Assembly: GCF_031157525.1 (NCBI RefSeq)
Contig: NZ_JAVIXR010000008.1
Coordinates: 1 to 64,000 of the forward strand
Length of the DNA: 64,000 nt
Origin: Marinobacter sediminicola
GTDB taxonomy: Bacteria; Pseudomonadota; Gammaproteobacteria; Pseudomonadales; Oleiphilaceae
Reading direction: 5' to 3'
Both the position numbers and the translations under genes were made by a program. Below, in pieces: positions 18,858-27,362 of this stretch (position 1 is the stretch's first letter; each line of letters opens with the position of its first letter). The notes under the pieces are model-generated. The model saw nothing but the letters and a program-made list of their open reading frames with translations, was not told the DNA's origin and made no database searches.

Positions 18858-18886
18858 CCGGAAGCTCCCAAGGATGGGGCTTCCGG
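18858..18886. terminator. convergent hairpin between putA and lytic transglycosylase
   Basis: CCGGAAGC pairs with GCTTCCGG, and the stem can extend by CCC/GGG past a single bulge. It lies 15 bases after the putA stop and 9 bases from the end of the opposing gene. No T-run follows on either strand, so it may work as a bidirectional or RNA-stabilising structure. Confidence 0.45.
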
Positions 18887-18894
18887 TGATCTGA

Positions 18895-19593
18895 TCAATT
18901 ACTGGCATAGCGCTCGCGCAATATGCCGACCCGCTCAACGTAAGCCTTGGTTTCAGCATAGGGAGGAACCCCTCCGTAACGGCTTACGGCACCTGGCCCG
19001 GCATTGTATGCCGCAGTGGCTAACCGGGTATCACCCTTGAAGCGTTCCAGCATTTTTGCGAGGTAGGTAACGCCACCACGGATGTTGTCTGCTGCCACCA
19101 TGGCATTCTGCACGCCGACTTCCAAAGCTGTGCCTGGCATCAACTGCATAAGCCCCTGAGCACCGACAGGGGAGAGTGCTTTTTCATTGAACGCAGACTC
19201 CGCATGAATCACCGCACGTACCAGTGCCGGATCAACACCATACTCTTGGGCAGCTGTTTTGATTTCTGCTTCGTAGCGGCCAGCGAATAACGGGGTTGTG
19301 CGCCAGTTCACCCGGGAATCCGGGTCGCAGGCATAGCAGTGGAAGCTGATAACGTCGAAGTTGGCCACTGAAGGCCGGGTGCTGGTGTAGGCAACGACGC
19401 CATTATCGTCTTTATAGCGGAATACGGTTTCGCTTTTGCTGGAGGCTCGCCCGGGGCTGTTACTTTTTACGTTGGTAAATTCAACTCTGCCATCGGGATG
19501 GACAATACGCTTGATGCTGTCTGCTGCAACGGGTGCAGCAGACAGCATCAATGCGATACATATCGGCAGAGCGAGTCGTTGTGGGCTTCTCAT
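18895..19593 (-). CDS. periplasmic lytic transglycosylase (SLT, DUF4124)
   Basis: A 232-residue exported murein hydrolase. It has a signal peptide (RLALPICIALMLSAAPVAA), a DUF4124-like segment (IVHPDGRVEFTNV...) and a C-terminal SLT lysozyme-like domain. Expected residues are present: catalytic Glu132 in HAESAFN, GLMQLMPGTA and AYNAGPGAVSRYGG. It cleaves glycan strands to 1,6-anhydromuropeptides. It is monocistronic as far as can be seen. Confidence 0.9.
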   Translation of the reverse strand: MRSPQRLALPICIALMLSAAPVAADSIKRIVHPDGRVEFTNVKSNSPGRASSKSETVFRYKDDNGVVAYTSTRPSVANFDVISFHCYACDPDSRVNWRTTPLFAGRYEAEIKTAAQEYGVDPALVRAVIHAESAFNEKALSPVGAQGLMQLMPGTALEVGVQNAMVAADNIRGGVTYLAKMLERFKGDTRLATAAYNAGPGAVSRYGGVPPYAETKAYVERVGILRERYASN

Positions 19594-19728
19594 TAGCTAC
19601 TCACGGAAAGCATAATCAATAGTCGTTCTGCTCATCATATTAAATCAGGCAGATTAGAGATTATACGGCGCTACCCGGCAGAAATGATATTACGTCTTGT
19701 CGCTGAAATGTTATCAGGAGAGGGGGAA

Positions 19729-19760
19729 GGCCCGGGCGTGATGATGTAGGTGCCCGGGCC
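19729..19760 (-). terminator. hairpin downstream of the DUF1328 gene
   Basis: GGCCCGGGC pairs with GCCCGGGCC (19729-19737 with 19752-19760) around a 14-base loop, 28 bases past the stop of the minus-strand small membrane gene. A pyrimidine tract follows, but it is C-rich, so terminator strength is uncertain. Confidence 0.5.
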
Positions 19761-19788
19761 GAAACGCTGATCAGATGCATTCACAACG

Positions 19789-19965
19789 CTAGATCTTTGG
19801 TCCCCGCCCGCGAACAGCATTGGCAACCAGAGTGATTACTAGAAGAATCAGAAAGATAAAAAACAGCACCTTGGCGATGCCCGCCGCTGTGCCCGCAATG
19901 CCTCCAAAGCCGAGGACACCGGCAATAATTGCTATGATAAGACAGACTACAGCCCAATAAAGCAT
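19789..19965 (-). CDS. DUF1328 small membrane protein, YtjA-like
   Basis: A 58-residue protein with two hydrophobic helices (about 3-20 and 29-48), matching DUF1328 ([22 protein letters not shown]). Family members are often stress-induced, but their role is unknown. The ATG at 19965 is chosen because AGGAGG lies 7 bases upstream; two earlier in-frame ATGs are too close to or before that site. Confidence 0.85.
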   Translation of the reverse strand: MLYWAVVCLIIAIIAGVLGFGGIAGTAAGIAKVLFFIFLILLVITLVANAVRGRGPKI

Positions 19966-20264
19966 AATCATTCCTCCTTGTTTGGCTTCCATTTAAAAAT
20001 GGCACAAATTTGGGGAAATGCACAAATATCAAGCAATGCCCGATTCCTTAAGAGGTGTTTTTTATACACGCCTTACGGGTTTAAGGTTATGTTTTTATTG
20101 ATTTAAATCGGGTTTGTTGCCACCTCATTAAGCTTTTATAAGATAAGCTGACCGTCGGGATATGGTTATGGTGGCTCTACTGCTATTCTTTAAGAATCGG
20201 GTATCGGAGTAATTTATGACTTTGAAACAAAGTATCTGACCACTAAACCAGACAAGGAAATACC

Positions 20265-20501
20265 ATGCCATTTTCTCCAGACACAATTGCCGAGCTTAAT
20301 CTGTTGTCGCAATTCGAATCATCCTCAGGCCAAGCTGGAATCAAGGTACACAAAAGTGATGCGGCCCCCGAGACCGTAGATGCCGCGGAGCGCCTTTTTG
20401 CCAAAGGCCTGATAACGCGGGATGACGGAGGTTACCTGACTCCTATGGGCAGTGAGGCAGTAGAGCTGACACAGAAACTGCAATCTATCCTCACGACATA
20501 A
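20265..20501 (+). CDS. TIGR02647-family small protein
   Basis: A 78-residue soluble protein (MPFSPDTIAELNLLSQFE, GIKVH, RLFAKGLITRDDGGYLT). Length and pattern match the TIGR02647 family found in Pseudomonas and Marinobacter, for which no function is known; the layout suggests a small winged-helix. AAGGAAA forms the ribosome site. A 7-codon frame with its own GGAG site ends 25 bases upstream (20216-20239). Confidence 0.75.
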   Translation: MPFSPDTIAELNLLSQFESSSGQAGIKVHKSDAAPETVDAAERLFAKGLITRDDGGYLTPMGSEAVELTQKLQSILTT

Positions 20502-20523
20502 TCGCCGCTGACTTATCCCTCGG

Positions 20524-20543
20524 AGCCACCTGTAATGGTGGCT
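20524..20543 (+). terminator. hairpin after TIGR02647 gene
   Basis: AGCCACC pairs with GGTGGCT around a 6-base loop, 22 bases past the stop codon. No immediate T-run follows. Confidence 0.35.
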
Positions 20544-20627
20544 TGGCCGGGTGCCTGTATCTGTTTTGTTTGCGATTCAGGCTCTAAACTGCACTTTGTT
20601 CCAGATACCTGACCCCGGCAGTCGTTT

Positions 20628-21518
20628 ATGCGATCTTTCTTTTATTCGTTCTTTGTACCTGCTTTGTTTGTATGGCTGTGGAGTACTGGCTTTATTGGCG
20701 CAAAATACGGCCTGCCCTATGCCGAGCCATTCACCCTTCTGCTGATTCGGATGCTTCTCACTCTTGGCTTGCTTGTGGTGCTTGCAGGCCTCCTTAAAGC
20801 CCGCTGGCCTGGCTGGCGGGCCGCTGGGCATCTTACTGTAACCGGTCTATTGGTCCATGGCTGCTATCTTGGCGGTGTGTATTATGCCATCCAGGACGGA
20901 ATGCCCTCGGGAATAGTATCGCTAGTGGTCGGTTTGCAGCCGCTGGTCACCGCGGGTGTTGCGGTTTTTGTATTGAAAGAAGCCATTTCATGGCGGCAGT
21001 GGCTGGGTTTGGGGCTTGGCTTGGTGGGTGTCACTCTGGTTTTGCTTGAAAAATTTGGTGAGGCAGGCAACCCGGGGGCGGCGTTTCCATTATGGACGCT
21101 GATATGGGCTCTGCTAGCGCTGGCCGGCATTTCGTTGGGTACCGTGTACCAAAAACGCCATGGAACAGGTGCAGACCTGGTGGCTGGCACCATCATTCAG
21201 TACGGCGCCGCCGCCTTGTTTTTCGCCGCTGGCGCGCTAATGCTCGAAACCCGCGAAGTAGTCTGGTCTCTGCAACTTCAGCTTTCTATGGCCTGGCTGG
21301 TTTTTGGGGTTTCTATTGGCGCGATTCTGCTTTTGATGTGGTTGATTCGCCGAGGCGCAGCTTCCCAGGTGGCCAGCCTGTTCTATCTTGTCCCCCCGGT
21401 AACGGCTCTGGAGGCCTTCTGGCTGTTTGATGAGCGCTTGGGCGTATTGGCGATTGCCGGGGGAATTGTCTCTATCACCGGCGTTGCTCTGGTGGTGTCG
21501 CAGAAACGCCCCGGCTAG
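20628..21518 (+). CDS. DMT/EamA-family transporter
   Basis: A 296-residue, ten-helix drug/metabolite transporter with two EamA repeats (about 6-137 and 155-290). Repeat 1 includes FIGAKYGLPYAEPFTLLLIR and GIVSLVVGLQPLVTA, the common RhaT/EamA landmarks. No substrate can be assigned. It is convergent with the iron alcohol dehydrogenase gene, 11 bases apart. It is not closely similar to the DMT protein at the start of the window. Confidence 0.85.
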   Translation: MRSFFYSFFVPALFVWLWSTGFIGAKYGLPYAEPFTLLLIRMLLTLGLLVVLAGLLKARWPGWRAAGHLTVTGLLVHGCYLGGVYYAIQDGMPSGIVSLVVGLQPLVTAGVAVFVLKEAISWRQWLGLGLGLVGVTLVLLEKFGEAGNPGAAFPLWTLIWALLALAGISLGTVYQKRHGTGADLVAGTIIQYGAAALFFAAGALMLETREVVWSLQLQLSMAWLVFGVSIGAILLLMWLIRRGAASQVASLFYLVPPVTALEAFWLFDERLGVLAIAGGIVSITGVALVVSQKRPG

Positions 21519-21529
21519 GGGCGCTCCGG

Positions 21530-22750
21530 CTATGCAGGTTGGCCACTTATAGTGCGGAGTACCTGAATAATCTCATTCTTATTCAGATATTTAGGCACCG
21601 CGTAGGTTCCGTGAGCTTCTTTCATGGCCGCTTGCGCCATTACAGAGAAGTGCTTCTCATCGATACCTTTCACCTCACGGGATATCGGCAAGGTTGCAAG
21701 TAGCGAATTCACACGCTGGATGAACTTGTCGGTTGCCAGAGAGTCTGCCTCTGTATCTGTGGCAAGACCACACAGCCTGGCCAGTTTGGCCATTCGGGCG
21801 TGTGCGCTGTGCCGGTTCACCTCAAGTATGTGCGGCAGAACAATAGCGTTAGCCCGGCCGTGAGGAACGCCATATTGGGTACCAAGCTGGTGAGCAATCG
21901 CGTGCACATAGCCCAGTCCCGTCTTGTTCAGTGCCAGCCCACCGTAGTTTGCAGCCAGCGCCATTGCATCACGGGCTTCGTAGTCCTGTCCGTTTTCGCA
22001 GGCTCTTTCCAGGTATTTGAACACGAGTTTCACGCCGGCACCTGAGTACAACTCAGTTTCAGGCGAGGAGAAATCACTGATCCAGGATTCAAGGCAGTGG
22101 GTAAGAGCATCAATGCCCGTGTCTGCCGTTACCGATTTCGGCATGCCAGCCATAATCTCGGGATCCAGCGCAGCCGCTAAAGGAACCACTTTTGGGTCAA
22201 TTACCAGATGTTTAATGTGTGTGGTTTCATCAGATATAACGGCGCCAATTGTGACTTCAGAGCCTGTACCCGAGGTGGTCGGAATCGCAAACAGCGGAAG
22301 GGATGGCTTGCGAGCTTTGAGAATTCCGACCAACCCCTGAGGCATTTTTTTGTTTGAAGCTGCCAGCGCCATCACTTTTGCAGCATCAATGGACGACCCT
22401 CCGCCAATCGCTAATACAGCGTCACATTCATTCTGGCGGAGCACTTCCAACCCTTTCTCGACCACAAGAAAACCCGGATCTGGCGTGACACCACGGTATA
22501 CAACAGTTTTAACTCCGAGTTCGTTCAGGTGTTCCTCTATGGGGCTAATAACGCCCAACTTGAACAACACATCGTCGGTCACAAGCAGAACCCGTTTGAA
22601 GTCAAAATGCGCCATGTGCTCAGCCAGCCGGAGTCGGGACTGCGCCCCCAGGAACATGTTGGGAATCGGGCTTGGAATGAGTTTCGTTATCAGTTTCAGG
22701 GCTGCGAGCTGCGCTTTGGAACGCACAGGCGTGATCAGATCTGTAATCAT
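21530..22750 (-). CDS. iron-containing alcohol dehydrogenase
   Basis: A 406-residue group III alcohol dehydrogenase. It has the NAD-binding GGGSSIDAAK motif, SGTGSEVT, the metal-site region PKSVTADTGIDALTHCLES and HAIAHQLGTQYGVPHG, with the aspartate and histidine ligands expected for iron. It reduces aldehydes or oxidises primary alcohols; chain-length preference is unknown. It seems to be a single-gene transcript. Confidence 0.9.
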   Translation of the reverse strand: MITDLITPVRSKAQLAALKLITKLIPSPIPNMFLGAQSRLRLAEHMAHFDFKRVLLVTDDVLFKLGVISPIEEHLNELGVKTVVYRGVTPDPGFLVVEKGLEVLRQNECDAVLAIGGGSSIDAAKVMALAASNKKMPQGLVGILKARKPSLPLFAIPTTSGTGSEVTIGAVISDETTHIKHLVIDPKVVPLAAALDPEIMAGMPKSVTADTGIDALTHCLESWISDFSSPETELYSGAGVKLVFKYLERACENGQDYEARDAMALAANYGGLALNKTGLGYVHAIAHQLGTQYGVPHGRANAIVLPHILEVNRHSAHARMAKLARLCGLATDTEADSLATDKFIQRVNSLLATLPISREVKGIDEKHFSVMAQAAMKEAHGTYAVPKYLNKNEIIQVLRTISGQPA

Positions 22751-22921
22751 TGCTGGTTCCCGATAGTGATGTTTAGTTCAGGAGTTAACTATAGTCGGAC
22801 AATATAGCAGTTGGAAGCAGTTCCTGTGTCCTTATGGTAACGACCACCATGGCATGTTTGAGGTATCTTTGGTGACTTGAGGTTCCCGGCTTTTTTATTT
22901 TGTTACAGAGAGCATGATGGT

Positions 22922-23833
22922 ATGACCTATTGGCTGGTTGCAAACCCTGCTGCAGGCGATGGCCAGAAGGGACAAGAATTTTGGCTTGAAAAGTTGGCGA
23001 ATGCTGGCATCACAGGCCCGGAGTGTTGCGACCTTCAGGATCAGAGTTGGACGATGCAACTACAATCCGGCGACACGGTGATGGTGGCTGGTGGTGATGG
23101 ATCAGTTAATGCCGCCGCCCAGATATGCCTTCAACACAACGCAACACTTGCGGTGTTGCCGTCTGGTACAGCCAATGATTTCGCCCGAAACCTGGCCTTG
23201 CCGGAAGATCCTGCCGCTGTATGTGAACTGGTCCAGCAAGGCACTACGCAAAAAGTGGACGTGGCGGAGTTCGGGGATAGAATCTTTCTTAATGTGGCAC
23301 ACATAGGCTTGGGAGCGTTGTCGGCCAGCGAAGCTAAGGGCGCAGCTAAAAAACTGTTTGGCCGCTTCAGTTATGGGGTGGCGTTGCTGAAAAAAGTGAA
23401 TGCCAAGCGGGGTTTTACTGCGGAAATATCGTGCGACAAGGCGCTGGTTCGCGGCCGCTGGTTGTCGATTGCTGTGTCCAGTGGCGCATTTTTCGGGGGC
23501 GGGAATGAAATTCCACAAGCGACAGCAGATGATGGATTGCTTGATGTGATTGCGGTGAAGCCACGCCCTTTGTTGCAGTTGCTACTCACTTTCCTGCTGG
23601 TGCGGTTGAGTGGAAAGTCTCCTGATCGTACCAGCACAGTGGTGCACCTGAAGGGAAAGCGTTGCGACATTCTTACTTCAAAACCAAAAACCATGACGGT
23701 GGACGGAGATGAAGCGGGCAAAACACCGCTCCACGCTGTGTGCCGCCAACACTGCCTCCGGGTAATAGGGGCAAACGTTGTGCGCACGGGTGAAGCTGAA
23801 AACAGTCGGGCCGGGCGCTTAAATGGCTCGTAA
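22922..23833 (+). CDS. diacylglycerol kinase-fold lipid kinase, YegS-like
   Basis: A 303-residue cytosolic lipid kinase. The nucleotide loop GGDGSVN and the substrate loop PSGTANDFARNL are intact. The C-terminal beta-sandwich ends in TVDGDEAGKTP, the typical family terminus. The ATG at 22922 opens directly with the conserved WLVANPAAGDG strand; an upstream TTG would add 15 unlikely residues. The last 11 bases overlap the start of mtgA, which points to translational coupling and an envelope function. Confidence 0.85.
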   Translation: MTYWLVANPAAGDGQKGQEFWLEKLANAGITGPECCDLQDQSWTMQLQSGDTVMVAGGDGSVNAAAQICLQHNATLAVLPSGTANDFARNLALPEDPAAVCELVQQGTTQKVDVAEFGDRIFLNVAHIGLGALSASEAKGAAKKLFGRFSYGVALLKKVNAKRGFTAEISCDKALVRGRWLSIAVSSGAFFGGGNEIPQATADDGLLDVIAVKPRPLLQLLLTFLLVRLSGKSPDRTSTVVHLKGKRCDILTSKPKTMTVDGDEAGKTPLHAVCRQHCLRVIGANVVRTGEAENSRAGRLNGS

Positions 23834-24518
23834 ATCACTTCCAAAGAGAGCGTTTCGTGGTTTTGCCTGGGTGTTCATTGCTCTGGTGCTGCTGTTCCTT
23901 TCGATGCTGCTCTTGTTTCGGTTTATAAACCCGCCCACGTCGGCATTCATGCTCAGCTACAGCCTGGCGAACCCACACAAAGAAGTGCAGCAGCAATGGG
24001 TTAATTTCTCGGATATCTCGCCCTGGATGCCAATCGCGGTGGTGGCCAGCGAGGATCAGCGGTTTCCCGATCATTGGGGTGTTGATTTTGTCGCGATTCG
24101 CAAAGCATTAGCGGAGTACCATGCTGGTGACGGGCTAAGGGGAGCCAGCACCATCACGCAGCAAACCGCAAAAAACCTGTTTCTATGGAATGGCCGAAGC
24201 TTTGTCCGTAAAGCTCTGGAAGCTGGGCTTGCGCTCGCCGTTGACGGGGTTTGGCCCAAGCGCCGAATTCTTGAGGTGTATCTTAATATCGCCGAGTTTG
24301 GCCCCGGCATTTACGGCGTTGAGGCTGCGAGCAAGGCGTATTTCGGTATTTCTGCACGGCAGTTGTCGGCCAACCAGTCTGCACGGCTGGCTGCAGTGTT
24401 GCCCAACCCGAAGGTGTTGAGCGTTTCTTCGCCATCGCCCTACGTGCGGGATCGTGTTTTCTGGATTCGAGGCCAGATGGATCAGCTATCCGGGCTACAC
24501 TACCTCAAGGATTTATAG
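23823..24518 (+). CDS. mtgA: monofunctional peptidoglycan glycosyltransferase
   Basis: A 231-residue GT51 enzyme with one N-terminal membrane anchor. The conserved motifs are in order: EDQRFPDHWGVD with the catalytic glutamate, GASTITQQTAKNLFL, KRRILEVYLNIAEFGPGIYGVEAA. It polymerises lipid II into glycan strands without cross-linking. It overlaps the lipid kinase gene by 11 bases. Confidence 0.93.
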   Translation: MARKSLPKRAFRGFAWVFIALVLLFLSMLLLFRFINPPTSAFMLSYSLANPHKEVQQQWVNFSDISPWMPIAVVASEDQRFPDHWGVDFVAIRKALAEYHAGDGLRGASTITQQTAKNLFLWNGRSFVRKALEAGLALAVDGVWPKRRILEVYLNIAEFGPGIYGVEAASKAYFGISARQLSANQSARLAAVLPNPKVLSVSSPSPYVRDRVFWIRGQMDQLSGLHYLKDL

Positions 24519-24544
24519 AGAATTCGCAAAATAAAGAGAACCTT

Positions 24545-25225
24545 ATGAAAGTGTTATTGCTGGGTGCTACCGGGTTGACGGGTGGGTTGGCTCTCACTGG
24601 CTTGTTGGCCTGTGACGAGGTTGAACGGGTGGTTGTGCCTGTGCGGAAGCCGCTGGAACTCATTCATGCCAAACTGCAGCAACAGGAAATGGATTTTGAT
24701 CGCATGGCAGATCATCCCGAGCTTTTTAAAGTAGATGTGATTATCTGTTGCTTGGGTACGACGATCAAAAAGGCCGGCTCTCAGGAACAGTTCAGAAAGG
24801 TAGATTACGGCTACTGCCTGCAAGCGGCTGAGCTTGGGCGAGCAGAAGGTGCCGGTGCATTTATCTTGATGTCTGCCATCGGATCATCATCTTCTTCGAC
24901 CATTTTCTACAACCGGGTTAAAGGTGAGCTGGAAGACGCGGTGAAGGGCCTCGGTTACTCGTATTTGTCGATATATCATCCCAGTTTACTGTTGGGCGAT
25001 AGGCCAGATCACCGCCTCGGGGAAGCGATAGGTGCCAAAGCGATGCCGCTGGTTAACCGCGTGCTGTTGGGCCCGCTGGAAAAATACCGGGCAATCGAGG
25101 CACAAACCGTTGCGTCTGCCATGGTTAACGAGGCTTGCAGTCTGGCTGCCAAACCAGTTGCCGAGCAGGTTGTTCAGGTTCGCCAGTATGAGGACATTGT
25201 TGCGCTGGCGGGCGCCTCAGCCTAG
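24545..25225 (+). CDS. NAD(P)-binding oxidoreductase, HTATIP2-like
   Basis: A 226-residue atypical short-chain dehydrogenase. The glycine-rich loop is LLGATGLTGG, followed by CCLGTTIKKAGS and the FYNRVKGELEDAV segment with the YxxxK-like pair shifted to the family form. HTATIP2/YbjT-type proteins bind NADP(H) but their substrates are unclear. The last 9 bases overlap the end of the convergent ZIP transporter gene. Confidence 0.8.
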   Translation: MKVLLLGATGLTGGLALTGLLACDEVERVVVPVRKPLELIHAKLQQQEMDFDRMADHPELFKVDVIICCLGTTIKKAGSQEQFRKVDYGYCLQAAELGRAEGAGAFILMSAIGSSSSSTIFYNRVKGELEDAVKGLGYSYLSIYHPSLLLGDRPDHRLGEAIGAKAMPLVNRVLLGPLEKYRAIEAQTVASAMVNEACSLAAKPVAEQVVQVRQYEDIVALAGASA

Positions 25226-26002
25226 GGTGACATCCAGGAACATCATCACCACAAAACCGATCAGCAGTGCGAAGGTAGTTTGGGCCTTGTAGCGGCTCCT
25301 GTGGGTTTCGGGAATGATTTCGTTGCTGATAATGAACAGCATGGCCCCGGCAGCGAAGCCCAGAGTCCAGGGCATTATCGGTTCTGCCAGCGATACCAGA
25401 GCGGCACCGAACAGGCCACCGATAGGTTCAGCCAGCCCTGTCAGAAGGGCAATAGTAAAGGCACGAGCCCGCGAGTATTGGATAGCCACCAACGAAAATG
25501 CAACGGCTAGGCCTTCCGGAATATTCTGAATACCAATGCCCAGTGCCAATATGTAGCCGTTGCGTACATCGCCGCCCGCAAAGCCAACACCTACCGCCAT
25601 GCCTTCGGGAAAGTTGTGCAGCGTAATGGCGATAATAAACAACCATATACGGCGAATATGGGCAGCGTCCGGCCCCTCTGGCCCAAGATTGAAGTGCTCG
25701 TGGGGCAGGTTCTGGTGCAGGTAATACAGAGCCCCCGCGCCGGACAGAACACCGAATATCACAAGCAGTGCTGCCATCCAGGTTGAGCCCAGCAGTGTTT
25801 CTCCGTATTCCAGCCCGGGGATCAACAAAGAAAAAACCGAGGCCGCCAGCATTACGCCGGCAGCACCTGCCAGCATGTAGTCCTGCAGCCGGGCAGAGAG
25901 ATCTTTAACGAAGAATACCGCCAGAGCGCCAATGCTGGTGGCCAGCCCCGCTAACAGGCTTGCCAGCGCGCCGAGCCAAACGATACTGATGTCGGCAGTC
26001 AT
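25217..26002 (-). CDS. ZIP-family divalent metal transporter
   Basis: A 261-residue inner-membrane protein with eight predicted helices. The metal-pathway motifs are HNFPEGMAVGVGF in helix 4 and GIGIQNIPEGLAV in helix 5, as in ZupT-like importers of zinc and other divalent metals. Its start overlaps the stop of the upstream lipoprotein gene (ATGA), so the two are co-translated. Confidence 0.9.
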   Translation of the reverse strand: MTADISIVWLGALASLLAGLATSIGALAVFFVKDLSARLQDYMLAGAAGVMLAASVFSLLIPGLEYGETLLGSTWMAALLVIFGVLSGAGALYYLHQNLPHEHFNLGPEGPDAAHIRRIWLFIIAITLHNFPEGMAVGVGFAGGDVRNGYILALGIGIQNIPEGLAVAFSLVAIQYSRARAFTIALLTGLAEPIGGLFGAALVSLAEPIMPWTLGFAAGAMLFIISNEIIPETHRSRYKAQTTFALLIGFVVMMFLDVTLG

Positions 26003-26457
26003 TCCGTTTTGTACGTGGGGTATATCGAGCGGGACAGCGTTGGCTCACAACCAACAACTTGCCTCGCTTGCTTGTGTGCATGCAGATACCAACGTTGACC
26101 CGATTTGGTAAAGGTATCCGGGGTAACCAGGAAGTCAGTTGTTTCCATGGTGACAGGGATAGGTGAGCCATCAGCATGGCGATACACACAACTGACACCA
26201 AGGGTGGCAGATTCAGCCGCAGGCAATTCTATGAAGCCATCATCGCGGATCGTTGGTGTGTCGCCGTCCACACTGATAATTTTAAGGCACGGGCCGTAGT
26301 GAACCCTGTTCTGTTCTTTCAGATGTTCGCTCAGGCAGTGTTGGGAGCTCAGTAAAATGGCGCCACGGCCTATTGCTTCCGTACTTTCGCCTGGCAACGA
26401 CTGGCAGCCAGCCAATACAAGAAAACAGGCCAGAAAAAGCGTGACGACAGGCTTCAT
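25999..26457 (-). CDS. hypothetical lipoprotein upstream of ZIP transporter
   Basis: A 152-residue exported protein with a lipobox (LVLAGC) after a short hydrophobic leader. Three further cysteines occur in the mature part (SQHC, GPCLK, VSCVY) and one near the end (VVGC), compatible with disulfides. No family is recognised. The ATG at 26457 is set by AAGGAG 7 bases upstream. Four-base overlap with the ZIP gene suggests a role linked to metal uptake, but this is inference only. Confidence 0.65.
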   Translation of the reverse strand: MKPVVTLFLACFLVLAGCQSLPGESTEAIGRGAILLSSQHCLSEHLKEQNRVHYGPCLKIISVDGDTPTIRDDGFIELPAAESATLGVSCVYRHADGSPIPVTMETTDFLVTPDTFTKSGQRWYLHAHKQARQVVGCEPTLSRSIYPTYKTE

Positions 26458-26555
26458 GGTGACTCCTTGTTGCATTGAACAAGTGGGATTGTTCGGGAAC
26501 AAGGCGTTAGTTTAGCGTAGCTATCCCGTTGGTACACGAGTGGATTTTCGAGCCT

Positions 26556-27362
26556 TTACATTCCGGCATTGGTGCTCTCGAAAATCTTGTCGGCAGAGGC
26601 CGCAACAAACCCGCTGTATAGGTTGCCGTCGGGCTTCTGGTAGCGCAAGGCGAACTCATAGAAGCAGCTGGGAATCGTCACTTCGCGGTCGCTGAACTGA
26701 ATAGGAACACGGTCGGCCATTGTGGATGACTGTTCAAGCAGCTCTTCGGCAGAACCCTTCACTTCGCCACCGGCCGAGTTCACTGAAAAGCCCTTCTCGA
26801 TCAAGAGCTGGTTTATGTCGGCCACTGTTTCGAAGTTGTTCAGGTGGTTTACGCTCACCGTGAAATGATTCGCGCGGTAACCCCAGGCCGCGAGCCAGGC
26901 TGCATACTCGCTCTCTTCCAGCAATTGGCGGTAGGTGCCGGAATCCAGATCCCAATGCCGTCCTGAGTACAGAAAGTTGTCTGCGGTAACCTCCTCTTTT
27001 GTGATTTGCCCAACCAGCTTTTTCACCACAGTCTGAAGCTCTGGTGAGCACTGTTCTGTCAGTAACTCAGAAATAAACACCTTCGGTGCTTCGGGATCTG
27101 CGTGTTCATAATGCCGGGCATAAAGCTTCTTGCCTTCGAAGTGGTATTCACCACCTTCCCGGTACCCCAGCGCCAGAAAATGCGCCGCGAGAGCATCCAG
27201 TCCAACCGGCTGCAGGTTGAAGGTGCGCAGGGCGATATGATCGTTGATGATGGCATGGCCTTCTTCTGCACCCAGAATGCGATGGATTTTGGCGGCCGAG
27301 GGTGTAACAGCTTTATAGTCCTGCCAGAGATTTTCGAACAAGACGTTGCGATCAGTATGCAT
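26556..27362 (-). CDS. DUF1338-family protein, 2-oxoadipate dioxygenase-like
   Basis: A 268-residue VOC-superfamily protein. The metal-ligand segment INDHIALRTF, the central NHFTVSVNHLN and the C-terminal CFYEFALRY match DUF1338. A larger member, HglS of Pseudomonas putida, is an Fe(II) enzyme converting 2-oxoadipate to 2-hydroxyglutarate in lysine breakdown; this shorter form may act on a different oxoacid. Its start overlaps the astA stop by 11 bases, so it is coupled to amino-acid catabolism. Confidence 0.8.
   Translation of the reverse strand: MHTDRNVLFENLWQDYKAVTPSAAKIHRILGAEEGHAIINDHIALRTFNLQPVGLDALAAHFLALGYREGGEYHFEGKKLYARHYEHADPEAPKVFISELLTEQCSPELQTVVKKLVGQITKEEVTADNFLYSGRHWDLDSGTYRQLLEESEYAAWLAAWGYRANHFTVSVNHLNNFETVADINQLLIEKGFSVNSAGGEVKGSAEELLEQSSTMADRVPIQFSDREVTIPSCFYEFALRYQKPDGNLYSGFVAASADKIFESTNAGM

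Noticed and set aside
23091..23518. Alternative frames overlapping the lipid kinase gene on both strands
   Set aside because: The kinase has all family motifs in frame; the alternatives have none.
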